Positions 34,861 through 45,160 of a stretch of 64,000 nucleotides of DNA are shown here, in pieces. Location of the stretch: contig MNCI01005473.1 of the NCBI GenBank assembly GCA_015680685.1, positions 26,409 through 90,408 on the forward strand, given 5' to 3'. Position numbers and translations under genes: made by a program. The notes below the pieces were generated by a model. That model did not search any database. It saw only the letters and a list, made by a program, of their open reading frames with translations, and was not told the DNA's origin. Every line of letters begins with the position of its first letter. Position 1 is the first letter of the stretch. This DNA is from Gnetum montanum. Taxonomy: Eukaryota; Streptophyta; Gnetopsida; Gnetales; Gnetaceae.

Positions 34861-35983
34861 GAGTGTCACCAACTTCCAACCCTTAACCTGAAAACATCAA
34901 TAGGGGGAAGCTGGGAATTCCTAAAAAATTTAAACAAGCACTTCAATAAAAGATTACTCATCAATGTACAACAGACCAAACCTTATCATGAATCTAGAAT
35001 GATTAGTGCACATAACACATCGGAGAGAGGACAACCTCGCTCGTTATTTTGGATCTCCCCCTTTCAATTCAGTCATGGAGGAGATGGCCACCTATGCTAA
35101 TCAATCAAGGCCCTCAATTCCTTTTTAAGTTTTTTTTTACACATTTTTGTTGTACAAATTTCTTTAACTTTTCTTCTTTTTTGTTTTGCAACATCATTCA
35201 TACTTTTTCGTTATTTGTGTGTTCATTTATTTTGTTAAGTTTGTCACCTAATAAGTGCTCCCAAAGATAGTTTGAACTGTATTCCATTGATTGCTAATGT
35301 TTGATTTTTACCTTTGAGTGATGATGTTGATGCTAAGGTATGGTTCTTTTGATATAATAGGCAATGAGTCCACGTCATCCATGCATCCACGAAATTCTAT
35401 GATCTCTCTTGGCTTGGAACTATACAGTCCCTTTCTTTCAATAATAAGAACTATCAACGAATGAGTGATTGGGTATTTCTCAAACTGAGGAAGGACTCAA
35501 GGATTGAAAAGGGTGTGACTTTAAGGGGATTTGATGCATTTGTGCTGGCCATTCTCTTGGGTGCTTGGATGTTTTCTTCTTGAGTCTTCTGTACCATTTT
35601 GATGCTGCTCCATTATCAGGAAGCTGAGCTAATAAAAATAATAAAGTCTTTGCATGGTGTGGTTCTCATGTAAAAAAGAAAAGAAAAAAACAACAAAGTA
35701 GAAATTCAAAGCACATCCCTTAGAAGAAATAATCATCTAGGCTATAAGAACTAGTTATCAAACTCAATAAACATGTTTCCTCTAACTAAGGTCCCCTCTT
35801 GCTTCCTTCTTTCTCCTTTCTTGTTTCGTCGGAATCGTAGTGACTTTTTGGCGGAAGCATTCTTGTTACTTCAGGTGGATGGATTGGCCAAATGTATTAA
35901 TGTGAATTCATTGGATGTGGATTGTTTGAGGCTAGATTTGGAATGAGATCTACTAAGTCACATTAACCATTAATACAAAAGGG
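34861..35983 (+). other. Tail of element C before D
   Basis: Non-coding. 34861-35040 covers the junction where pol is missing. From about 35050 it is collinear with A2 8340 onwards and with B 18060 downward. A T-rich patch lies at 35128-35225. The T-rich frame 35049-35270 has no motif. Confidence 0.7.
35979..35983 (+). repeat. Target-site duplication AAGGG, left of D
   Basis: AAGGG at 35979-35983 recurs at 39094-39098. In B the uninterrupted site reads 'cacaaggggttgtacacc' (minus, near 17100), confirming an insertion here. Confidence 0.9.
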
Positions 35984-35999
35984 TGTTGGCACATTTTGG

Positions 36000-36290
36000 C
36001 CATTTAATGGAGCAGGCTTTGTGAGGTTGTGAAGCTAGTCATATAACTAACATTGCCAATATTCTATTGGATGAAGATTCTTCAGAGGTGTTGGCTATTT
36101 TAGTGCCAAAGAAGCATTCACTAGATCTACAAACATGTATTGATGTACAAGTCAAGAAGTGGTTTTAGTTGACCTCCATAAGGTATGGGAGGGTAATGAA
36201 TGTAAGGCAACTTGTAGAAGAAACTAAATAATGCCTTGGAATTGAGAGTTATATCGTTTGGGCTATGAAATGCCCCTGAAATCCAGGTAC
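36000..36290 (+). pseudogene. Gypsy RT remnant in element D
   Basis: Readable are ILVPKKHSLDLQTCID (from about 36094), matching the LVPKKDGTWRMCVD start of gypsy RT, and ELRVISFGL-stop-NAPE (from about 36242), matching WLVMPFGLTNAP. The spacing between them is about 100 bp shorter than in real RT, so there is an internal deletion. Frames differ between the two blocks. Confidence 0.45.
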
Positions 36291-36329
36291 ATTCAAGGTC
36301 ATCTGCCTCTGGCAAAAGCATCTGGAACA

Positions 36330-36860
36330 ACCCATCATGAGGAGGCAACATGTTTCACTTACAGCGTATGGTTTAGGAGAGAGATTTCAGTGGGAATCTT
36401 GCCAAGTAATTTGTTGTCTCAAAGACCATGATCCTGCAGAGACTTCAAATTTGCAATCTAAGAAGGGATGCTGCAGCTCAACGTATTATCATCCAATTGA
36501 AGCCGATAGAGAGAAGACAGATTTCCTAAGCTTGCAGAGATGCTTCTAGTTATGAAGTTGGAAAACACATCCATGTCCTGCATATTTGGCCAGAAGCTCA
36601 CCAAATTGACTGACTTGTCCTATCCAAGAAGAAGGTGTTATGCCTATCAATCCGTTATGTGTAAAATCGAGTTGGAAGAAATTGACGAGTGACACTGGAA
36701 TGTTCCCGCTAAATTGGAAGAAAGCGAAGCTCAAAAATTACAGTTTACGGAAGCTGCCTGTCCAGGAAAGAAGACGTCCATGGAAATTATTTTCAGATAA
36801 TTTTAGGTTGACGAGAGCCGTAAGGTTGCTTATGCAGGAGCCTGAAATGGCAACAGAGGA
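36330..36860 (-). pseudogene. Captured plant LRR-receptor fragment in D
   Basis: On the minus strand three to four leucine-rich repeats are readable across two frames: SNLTALVNLKLSENNFHGRL (36738-36938 frame), FSGNIPVSLVNFF and LDFTHNGLIG (36546-36734 frame), SISASLGNLSSLYRLQLDDN, and IANLKSLQDHG ... NKLLGKIPTEI. The spacing fits the plant extracellular type (N-L-x-x-L-x-x-L-x-L-x-x-N-x-L-x-G-x-I-P). Stops and frameshifts are present. No kinase or membrane segment is seen. It lies antisense to D and has no counterpart in E, so it is cargo. Confidence 0.75.
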
Positions 36861-37410
36861 CGGCGGTGGCACCGGCGCGGTGTTGTGGACGTATGCCAAC
36901 AGAAACGTGCGGTCGCGGCATTGGCATAGTGAGGCCATCAGGGTTTTTTTTTTGTTTTTTTTTGCAGGTTTCTACAGCAAGGGTTTGCAGGGTTTCGAGT
37001 TTGAATCCAAATTTCCAACAGAGCAATGGCAACGAAAAGACACACAGCGCGCGGGCGGCAGACCAGCAGCAAGCGCAGAGAAGACCAGCAGCGAGCGTAG
37101 TAGCGGGTGCAGAAAGGTCGAAAGCGGTGGAGGATCCAAGAAAGAGGAAAATCTACGCACGTGAAGCTCAGCCCGATCGACTGGGGTTTGAAGACAAAGA
37201 AAAAGAAGATCGCACAACCTCAGGATTCGCCTAGCAAGTCCATTTGTACGAAATCGGGCGTGGATGCCATCGGAAAGGGCTTATTAGAGTTTAGGTGCCT
37301 CAGACACCTACGAACGGCAGCGAAAAGGACTATGCGCGGGCGGAGTATTAGCAGCAGACGCGGCCACAGGAGGCACAGCGCGCGAGCAGAGTTCTAGGCG
37401 AGGGCCCTCA
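36830..37410 (+). other. GC-rich, CpG-dense block in D
   Basis: In contrast to its AT-rich surroundings this block is full of CpG (for example 'cagcgcgcgggcggcagacc', 'ctatgcgcgggcggag'). It holds short open frames on both strands, such as 37107-37397 (96 aa, very Arg/Lys-rich), none with a recognised domain. An ATG in good context at 37026 begins MATKRHTARGRQTSSKRRED before a stop. It resembles a captured CpG-rich promoter or first exon that has not yet lost its CpGs. Confidence 0.55.
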
Positions 37411-37739
37411 CCAAGTCACAGGACACAGACGCTACTGTTGAAGTAGTTACATTCAATGATGAAGAAGGCAGCCAATCACAACTAAAGCAAACAAGTACAG
37501 TTTTGGTTTGACGACAAAAGGAGACTAATTTTTCAAATACAAATATATAATGACTTAAGAAAAAGGAGAAGGATTTATGGACATTTCCAAATGATAAAAT
37601 AATAAAATCCTAGCCTTTAACTATGATGTTATCTAGTTGTAACTTCCTAGCCTTAATCTATGATGTATGTAAACACCAAGGCCACTTGTCAATTGCAACC
37701 TTTTTATCTCTTTGGTGGTTGAAACCACCCAATATTGTT

Positions 37740-39093
37740 GTAACTTACCTAACTTTTTGGGCAAGTAACCTCCTAATTTGTTGGGCAAGTAATCTCCTCA
37801 TTGGTTGGCTAAGTTACTTGGGAGAAAAGTTAGGTGAGATATTTTTGGGATATTTTTGAAATTGTAACTACCCTACCTACCTTTGAACCCTATAAAAAGG
37901 CTTTAGGGGTCAAGGGGGAGGATATGAACAAAAAGGAAGTCTCACATCACACTTGGAAGATTTGTAAAGAAGATTTCTTGAAAGATGGCTTGCTAGAATA
38001 AAGATTTCAGCCTCTTTGTTATGGTCCTGTGAGTTATGCATTTCATTTTTTGTTTTGTTTAAATTGCTTAGCTAGTGGTTTAGATAGTATCATCCTTGGC
38101 AAGTAATTTTGGGATTTTTAGATTGCTCTTACTGTTCTTGTTGCCCGATAGAAATTTCTATTAAAATTTTGCCATAGAAGCGCTTGTGTTTAAAAGCCTT
38201 AAGAGCATTTTAGTAGTAAATTTCATTATTGTGCAACGTGTGGGAACTGCTATTGGGATTGTTGTAAGAGAGCCTCTGTTTGTAGTCACGCCGTTGAACA
38301 ATTCAGTAGTCGAGAGGGTTCAGAAAATCTTTGGTATTTTGATGGGACCAGAATAGCTTCTTTTTATCTTTAAAGTGAATTCTCGTGGTATTTCAATCAG
38401 AAATTGTCAAGTCTTTTAAAGGTTCTGTTTGAATGCAATCGTTGACATCTATTATCTAGTCAAAATGGAGTCTCGTACGTGGTAGTTTACGCAGCAATTT
38501 TTGGTAGCATAATAGGATTGTCTTGAAGATATTGCTTGTTTGAGCCTTGGAAGTTTGAACAATTCGTAGATATTGAATTTGGGATAGCTTTATTGCGAAG
38601 TGTTTACTCGTGTCATTTTACCTTGTTTAAATATTTGAGGTCTACACAAATCTGCTTTCTTTTCTTTTCTGCTTATTTCCATCGAATCTTGCTCTATTTC
38701 TAGTTTTCTTGTGGAACTATCTCTTTCTCTGGGGAAAATTAGGAGTAGATTGCGGAGTTGTGCTCAAATGTTTTTGCAAAATTTTATTTGTTACAAGTAG
38801 GTATTATAAGGACCACGTAGACTAGGCAGTTGAACAAAATAGGAAATTTTCAAGAACTCACAGTACTTGGCAAAGTTGGCTGAATCTCTTTAAAGTAAGT
38901 CATTTGTAGTTTACATGCAACGCAATCGTTACATTTCTCACAACTGCATGCCGCAACAGCACACACACATACTCACATTAACTACTGAGTTTATTTAGAG
39001 GTATTTGTGCCTTGGTGTTGCCAGAGACCAGCAGGCACCTAAATCCTATTCGAGGACACTCGTTGGTGGTCGCGTCCCAAATGGTCACCAACA
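37740..39093 (+). mobile_element. Promoter-R-U5-like right segment of D
   Basis: Collinear with 45160-46498 of E over about 1.35 kb. It has TATAAAAAGG at 37891-37900 and AATAAAG at 37997-38003, then about 1.1 kb of non-coding DNA ending GGTCACCAACA. A PBS-like word TGGTGTTGCCAGAGACC occurs at 39013, 65 bp before the end, also in E at 46418. Confidence 0.75.
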
Positions 39094-39098
39094 AAGGG

Positions 39099-40101
39099 GT
39101 TGTACACCACCTTGTTCTTGAGACTCCATTCCATTCTCTTCTTTCCATCCTTCTTTCTCCATTTTTTTACCTCATTGCCGATTGTATCAATAGTCCATAT
39201 TTTGGTTGATGCATTATTTTCTTTTTGGTAAACTCTTGTGGTTAAGACTTTAACTCTTGTTTTCAAGTGACATTTCCAGAGCCTCTGGACTCTTTGAATG
39301 CAGGATTGTCAGGGCATTAAGGGCATGAGCCTGCTTTGGGGAGGACCCACTGGCATTCCTATTTGGTCCATTCGTTAATTTCTTTCCCTTAAAAATTTTT
39401 TGCAATCAACTTTTATTTTGTTCATTTCCATCCCTGACATCCATTTTATCGGCATTACCGTTGTTTTTTTTCTCCATCTTTCTTATTCCTTCTCTTTTTT
39501 CATTCTATCACTACTAGAGGTTCACTCTCAGTCATGGGGGTCCTAGTCCAATTTTTTTTAATTTTCTCTTAGCCGCTAGACCTTTGGTAGTCACGAGTAT
39601 TATACCTCCAAAATCTACATTAGCCATATCACAACTCAACCAATGGACCTTACACTGAGGCAAGGTATCAACTACATTGTGATTCATTTACCCTTGGTAA
39701 TATAAGATTGTGTTGTGTGTGCAGATGACAATCATACAAAAATGGATTAGATCTGGAGGAAACACTTAGAATGGACTGATGCTAAAGCAGTTATGCAAAG
39801 AACAAGATTGATGGTGCACTTATGGATGAACAACGGAAGGTGCAATCTTGGCATCGATAGCAACAAACTTTTCTTTTTCTTCTTTTCTCTCTCTCTTCTC
39901 TCTTCTCTCTCAGTTGCCAAATAAGGCTAGATGTCAAATGTGTATAGTGTTCACTCTTATTTTCATGAACACCAATTTTGTCATATATTGTAATGATGAT
40001 CCGTTCACATGTCACCCCATTCACTATTAGTGTCATTCAAGTCAATAATCCCATACCTTCCCAATATTTTGTAAGGAACTCAAGGATGAGTTTTTATTCA
40101 G
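39099..40101 (+). other. Tail of element C after D
   Basis: Collinear with 16121-17095 of B (minus). Words shared include 'aaggggttgtacaccaccttg', 'ctgctttggggaggaccca' and a worn EWTDAKAVMQ frame near 39770. Non-coding otherwise. Confidence 0.8.
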
Positions 40102-40112
40102 TCATGGGGGTA
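40102..40112 (+). other. Polypurine tract of element C
   Basis: 'tcatgggggta' directly before the 3' LTR start TGATGAGCC. The same word occurs in B (16110-16120, minus). Confidence 0.85.
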
Positions 40113-40932
40113 TGATGAGCCATGATATCGCATACATGATATCATAGCCGCGATATCGTGTCTGCCCCTACGATATCGCATATGCGATGTTTTAGCCCAC
40201 CACAATGCCTATAAATAAGAGGCAACTTTCCATGCTTTAGGCATCTAGACTTAGACCTTAGCCAAACAATAGCAGTTTTACCATTCTAGAGTTAGAATAA
40301 TTTCCATGTGCCCATAGTAGGAGTCTTAAAGTGAACGGATCTTTATTCGAGCAAATTGTACCTAAGCACACATTTGTGTACAGCAATAAAGATGAACTTT
40401 CTGATAAACCTTGCAGCATGTGGACTAAGCTAAATAGGATTTAATTATTGCTAATTGTTTAAATGCTTTCCTAGATAATTAATCTCTCTCAACCCTTGAC
40501 CCTCCTAGTTAAGTGCATTTAGTATGACTGCTTCGAGCATGTGTGTAACGCTTGGTAACCCAGTAACGAGTAGCGTTTAATAATCCTAGTAGTGTTGCAC
40601 TAGTTTAGGGTGTGTGTGGCAAGTGGGAACTGATACTGGTGCTAGGACATTAGAACTTAGTTAGTAAATAGTGAATGAAAGTTAGTCATTTAGTTCTCTT
40701 CACCTTTTCCCTATTAGCATAGACATTAAAAAGATAAAAGATATAAAAATCATACACCTCAGGCTTAACCATACAACCATGACAATACAAGTAAGTCTGG
40801 GAAGACAACGATTGATTAACCTTAAGTGTTCCATTAAGGCATGTAAGCACTTAGTCCTTGGAGTTCAACCGGATCGCACGTGAGATGCTCGTATTCATAT
40901 GGTTGAGTGTAGGGGTACCTCGCCACTCATTA
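40113..40932 (+). mobile_element. 3' LTR of element C
   Basis: 820 bp, paired with 30706-31498. It carries GATATC palindromes at 40120-40195, TATAAATA at 40210-40217 and U5 ending CTCATTA (terminal CATCA mutated). It is followed by TSD GTCTA. Confidence 0.92.
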
Positions 40933-40937
40933 GTCTA

Positions 40938-41330
40938 GGTTGACCTATCTAATGGAGTTTTAGGAGACTAGTCTCTTAGAATAGGTGGTAGTTGGCTTTG
41001 AATAACTCATTAAATTGGACCATGTCACAATAAGCCTATCTAGAATGACACTTGCTAGGTTTTGTGTTTGGATGCCTATGCAAAAATCCTATGAAGAGGA
41101 CTAAGTAAAATTCAAAAGTAAAATAGGTACACTTACCATTAGGGTAAAGTATAAGAATATTCTTGTGAAATGTACTTTCATGTGAAAAATTTGAAAAATA
41201 GAGATGAGGCATAACTCCCAGATCCTAGGACTTGTTTCCACTATGAAGTGCATGGACATACTCTAGTAAATTGCAAAGCCCAACAAGAATAGCTATAGTA
41301 ATTTTTAAAAGTAGAGCTTCTACTTAAGAA
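40938..41330 (+). pseudogene. LINE ORF1 (DUF4283/zinc-knuckle type), 3' part
   Basis: Continues the frame cut at 30705. A word LARFCVWMPMQKSYEED (about 41052) matches the FARICVEID block after DUF4283. CFHYEVHGHTLVNCKA (about 41230) is a zinc knuckle of C-x2-x-x4-H-x4-C form with its second Cys lost. The order DUF4283 then zinc knuckle fits plant L1-like ORF1. Confidence 0.6.
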
Positions 41331-41365
41331 TATTGCTAAATGATGAGGACATCAACCTTGCTCTT

Positions 41366-42167
41366 TGATGGATTTTGTATTCTTAGTGTCTGTAGGAGTC
41401 ATGGGAATAATATGTCTATGTTTGAATCTCTTCTTGGTGTCATCAAAGATGTTTTTCATGGTTGGGAAACTAAGTCCACTATGGGCCATAAGAGGTTGCA
41501 GTTTGCCACTACAAGTGATGGTGACTCATAATTTGCTACAATTGGTCATCCAATGAGAAGTTATAGTTTCTTTATGACTTTCAGCAGAGTGTAAAGTAGC
41601 TACAAACATAGGAGCTCATAGTATGTAGACTGTGAGCTACAGTTACTTGTAACAAGTTTGCAATCCCAAGAGAACTAGCGTTTCAAAAATGTTGAGGTTT
41701 ACTAGTGCAATGGACTATGAGTTATAGTCCCCTTGTGATTAGGCTTTTGTTAGTTGTTACAACCCATAGGTACTAGTAGTGTGATTAAAAATCAAATTTA
41801 TGAATAACACAAATTCCAAGAAGGAGAGAAATGGTCACTTGAGATTATATAAAGGTCATATGAGTCTCTAATATGGTTGTCCTACATTGATGTTGCATTT
41901 GGAGCTCTTGTAAGAGATAGAGTATTTAATAGTAGGATCAATTGTGATTGTTCATTTTGAGCATAGTGCTCAAGGATTGTAAGAGTGAGAGAGGGTTTTC
42001 TTGGGTCTTGCTTCAAATCCTAATTGTATGTTACTCTTTGAACATTATACTTTCATTTTGACATTGAATAAAGAAGTTTGTTTTCTTGTTCATGCTTAAT
42101 TTTTTTTATTTCATTATTATTAGTTTCTAAGGAAATTTGGTGCTTGTTCAGACTAGTATGCACTAGA
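41366..42167 (+). mobile_element. 5' LTR of Reina-like element F (boundaries approximate)
   Basis: Matches the LTR of G (55812-56655). The region has 'tatataaagg' near 41846 and AATAAAG at 42067, and ends just before an initiator-Met-type PBS. It contains several 'actatgag(t/c)tatagt'-like words. The start is placed at the first homology with G (TGATGGATTTTG, about 41369). Confidence 0.65.
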
Positions 42168-42168
42168 T

Positions 42169-42186
42169 CGGTATCAAAGCATTAGG
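42169..42186 (+). other. Primer binding site of F (tRNA-iMet type)
   Basis: CGGTATCAAAGCATTAGG resembles TGGTATCAGAGC, complementary to initiator tRNA-Met, with a few substitutions. It lies directly after the LTR. Confidence 0.7.
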
Positions 42187-42531
42187 TTCTTTGAGAAATT
42201 TAGCCATGAAGATGAAATCTTTTCACTTCAGTCCTTGGGTTGAGTAATTGAATTCTTTAATTATTGTCCTTTGTGAAAGAATTCTATTGATTTTTTCATA
42301 TTTTACCTAATTATGATTTGTAATCCTCCTTTAGGCCTTATTGATTTGGATATTTGAGATTTCATCCATTTGTGATACTCATTAGCTTGATTAAGCTAGA
42401 GTTTGTTTCATTTTTTTAAAACCTAATTCATTTTTTAGGTTGTTTATACCTTATGGTTATTTGAATATTATAAAATTTAATGGATTTTTTAATTCCTACT
42501 TGTGGGTACCTTAATTTTGATATAATTCGAT

Positions 42532-42722
42532 CATAGAATCCAAGAAGAAGACATCTGTATCTCTTGTTTAGGATATGGAAGAGATGAAGGGATTCTTTTA
42601 ATTGATTTTTAAAAAGCTTGAGGAGTTAGAAGAAGTTAAGAAAAATAAACCATCATCATGAAGAAGATCAAAGTAAGATGTGAAATCTAAGGTTTCTTCA
42701 TCAAATGGTCATCACTCCATGT
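42532..42722 (+). pseudogene. gag of F, 5' end
   Basis: ATAGAATCCAAGAAG aligns with the gag start of G (ATGGAGTCCAAAAGG, 57062), so the start codon is mutated ATG to ATA. The frame includes a Lys/Glu-rich segment like that of G. It is cut by element E at 42722 and resumes at 46499. Confidence 0.65.
42718..42722 (+). repeat. Target-site duplication CATGT, left of E
   Basis: CATGT at 42718-42722 matches CATGC at 46499-46503 at 4 of 5 positions. The uninterrupted copy in G reads 'ttccatgcttgatt' (near 57243), giving CATGC as the original. Confidence 0.8.
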
Positions 42723-42929
42723 TGTTGGTACATTTGGCCATTTCATGGAACAACAAAAGTAGATACTAGAAAAAGGCAATATTCAAAACAACCAATATGT
42801 TTTAAAACCATTGGAAAATAATGAATAATGCTGGGAATCGTATAGAATTTTGATTACATCGGATGAGATCAAAATGGAATTTTTTATTGATCATACGGTA
42901 GTGCAACGGCGGCATCGTGGAATATGATT

Positions 42930-43870
42930 AAGATAATTGCCGTCTAGTGTTAAGGACAAAACAGGTAGTTGGCTACCTACTTCTAGGCCACAAGGGCCAT
43001 TTCTGGACTCTATAAAAGAACCTTCCAAAAAGAAATCAACACAGGAAAATGGAACAAACACCAGTAGAAGTAGGTGCAAGAGCAAGCTCTCATTTTTCTC
43101 AGCTCCGATGATGGCAGCCCTCACTTCGCCACCACCATTGTTAAGGTGTTTATTGATGGCTACCTTAAAGTTTGGTAGTATTGAACGGCTAGGAGAACTG
43201 TCACACTGTTTGACACTTTCTGCCAATATTTTGAAAGAACGTTCTAGGGAAATTTTATAGTGTAGATGTGGAGATATTGTTTCAATCTATTTAGAAACTT
43301 TTAGAGTGTAAAATCATTGGCTTCTCTCTACAATATGCATTCTTGGAGATAATTGTCGTGAAAATTGAACTAGGAAGTGGACTACGGTAGCAGTGATTAA
43401 TGGATTTTGAAATTTGTAGTGGAATGGAATTAGTGTTAATAACATTGATGCACTGTTCGGAGTGGGAGAAAGTTGGTAAATTCCATCAGGTCGTACACAG
43501 CAGGAGGACTCGGCAGCTGGAGTACCAGAAATGTTATTGTCATCACAAATGCCAGCAGCCCATTCAAAATCGGTACCCTAACGGCACTAGCACCAATGTG
43601 GGTAGTGTTGCTACAAACAAATGCATCATGATGAATACCAATCAAAAAACTTCCCACAATTTTCGGTGAAGATAGTTCCACGTCTACAACCAACAGCAGT
43701 TTCCAAAATAAGGGTTGATATTTTTATTTTCACTGATAATACCTGTGCCGCATGATGTGAATCCAAACTAAATTAAAACAAGGGCAACAAATGATTGGCG
43801 GCAGCCTACAACATTTGGTTCATGTCTTTGTTGTCGACGTCATGCACCTGTTCCTCAAAGCATAGAGGAT
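42930..43870 (+). other. Cargo of E upstream of the E(z)-like part, unrecognised
   Basis: An open frame at 42937-43260 (107 aa, Ser/Lys-rich, GTNTSRSRCKSKLSFF) and another at 43400-43669 (89 aa) are present. Neither shows a domain I recognise. The region is less AT-rich than surrounding DNA and has no counterpart in D. It may be the 5' part of the same captured gene, including intron or UTR sequence. Confidence 0.35.
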
Positions 43871-43874
43871 ATCT

Positions 43875-44840
43875 GTGAATTGCTTCTTGGAAAGAATCTC
43901 AATGCTTCCATGATTTCAGTTGATAATTTATTTTGTCAATGATGTTTGATTTTTTTTCACAAGGTGTTATTTTAACTTGTCAAAAAAAGCAACCATTGAG
44001 CAGTTCTGAAGAAGATCTAGTGCCATGTGGAAGTCATTGCTATTTACTGGAATCAAGAAGCATAGGGACATTAAATGTAAAAAGTTCTGGTCAATTAGAT
44101 GCCTGCAAGGATGCTCCATATTATGGTATAGAAAGATGTTTTTTCTCAAAGAAGCTCCTCAAAAGCAAAGTTGGATGCTGATAATAGTTGCATGGCCAAC
44201 AAAGGACTAGCCTTCTCTAGTGACCAAGCTTATTCTATGGAAATTAATAATATTAAACATTGTCTAATGTGCGTGTCAAAAAGAGAAAAGATGGTAGCTT
44301 GTTGAAGAAAAGATCCAAAAACAAGCCATACATATGGGTTAATTCAAAAACAAAAAGCAAGACATAAGTAGTTCATCAGAGACAGATGCTGTTGATAATG
44401 GCGACTCTCCTGTTTCAGATATTAATCTTAGTTCAACTTCAAGAAAGTCAGATACCAAAGCCAAATTGTAGAAAGGGAAACATGCAAAAGAAATATCAAT
44501 TCAAAGGCAGAAAAGGAAACATGATTCAAACATAATGGTAGAGAAGGTGATATGTGATCTTCACACAGATAACAAAGATGAATGCAGAGATGATAGATGC
44601 TTTCAAAATCCGTAAATACAACACGGCGAAAAAGGTTACAAAAACAACAGTTTTTATGAAACATAGTAGCACCCGATGCCAACGCGTTCATCATCGTTAT
44701 TACCAATCTATCAAGTGCTACCACAGAGACACGAAAACACAACAAGATAGGTGCACAACTGAATCAGTGGAACCAAGAGATTATTTAGCCAATGCCGATG
44801 AGTCTAAAAGCAAGTACAAAACCGAATGCGCTAAATCAAA
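43875..44840 (+). pseudogene. Captured E(z)-like (CLF/SWN-type) gene fragment
   Basis: The frame gives LLGKNLNASMISVDNLFCQ, stop, CL(M)FDFFSQG, then QKKQPLSSSEEDLVPCGSHC and YLLES. This follows the plant E(z) Cys-rich (C5) region, where DSFDNLFCRRCLVFDC is followed by a PAEKQ-like stretch and CG-x-HCY. Downstream, after frameshifts, come a Ser/Lys-rich linker (KRKDGSLLKKRSKNK; SSSSETDAVDNGDSPVSD) and basic QRQKRKHDS, again like the E(z) linker before SANT and CXC. No SET domain is seen. E(z) is the histone H3K27 methyltransferase subunit of PRC2. This piece cannot be active. Confidence 0.6.
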
Positions 44841-44844
44841 GTAA

Positions 44845-45160
44845 CAAAATAAAATTTTAATTTCATATGGCTTGGTGGCAAAAAAAATAATTTCAGCAAA
44901 TTTTTCTTACATGCAACAATTGTATGGAGCACTTATTAAAGACCTAACATTAATTTAATTATCTCAAATGAATTACTAAGGCTTTATACACGATGGGTAA
45001 TTAAAATCCTAAATAAAAATAAAATGACAATTGTATGCAGCTCTTATAATATGGAGATCTTGGATTTATTTATATATATATAGGTTGTTGCTTATAAAAG
45101 CAATATTTGTAATATTTACACATGCCAATGTTAGCATGATTTTCTCCTAACTTTATATAT
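44845..45160. other. AT-rich spacer in E
   Basis: No coding content. It includes a short (TA)n run at 45070-45081. Confidence 0.5.

Larger units (their letters stand above)
35984..39093 (+). mobile_element. Element D: TGTTGG...CCAACA element carrying host-gene pieces
   Basis: 3110 bp with TGTTGGCACATTTTGG at the left, GGTCACCAACA at the right and a 5-bp duplication AAGGG. The first 30 bp and the last about 1350 bp match element E; the middle does not. The right segment has TATAAAAAGG at 37891-37900 and AATAAAG at 37997, about 100 bp apart, as in an LTR promoter and R region. The middle holds a gypsy RT trace, an LRR-receptor fragment and a GC-rich block. It is best read as a large solo LTR, or non-autonomous LTR element, with host DNA in the U3 position. 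It is nested in C. Confidence 0.8.
30706..40932 (+). mobile_element. Element C: gag-protease-only LTR retrotransposon with nested D
   Basis: LTRs at 30706-31498 and 40113-40932, TGATGAG...CATCA/CATTA ends and TSD GTCTA. Without the 3.1-kb insertion D it would be about 7.1 kb, the same as B. Order: 5' LTR, PBS, gag, protease, tail (interrupted by D), polypurine tract, 3' LTR. RT, RNase H and integrase are absent, as in B. It sits inside a LINE ORF1. Confidence 0.93.

Noticed and set aside
36640-37164. 174-aa open frame on the plus strand in D
   Set aside because: Its first half is antisense to the LRR fragment and its second half is the GC-rich block; long only because of low stop density in GC-rich DNA. 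No domain recognised.
35984-39093. D and E as DNA transposons with terminal inverted repeats
   Set aside because: TGTTGG/CCAACA could be called a short inverted repeat, and the ends share up to about 15 loosely similar bases, but a 5-bp TSD, TG..CA termini and a TATA-AATAAA layout fit an LTR better, and no transposase is seen.
30706-40932. GATATC arrays as a CRISPR-like or satellite array
   Set aside because: They are irregularly spaced palindromes confined to LTR U3 regions in a plant genome, without constant repeats and unique spacers.
42937-43260. 107-aa open frame in E as the N-terminus of the E(z)-like protein
   Set aside because: No E(z) motif could be recognised in it; kept only as unassigned cargo.
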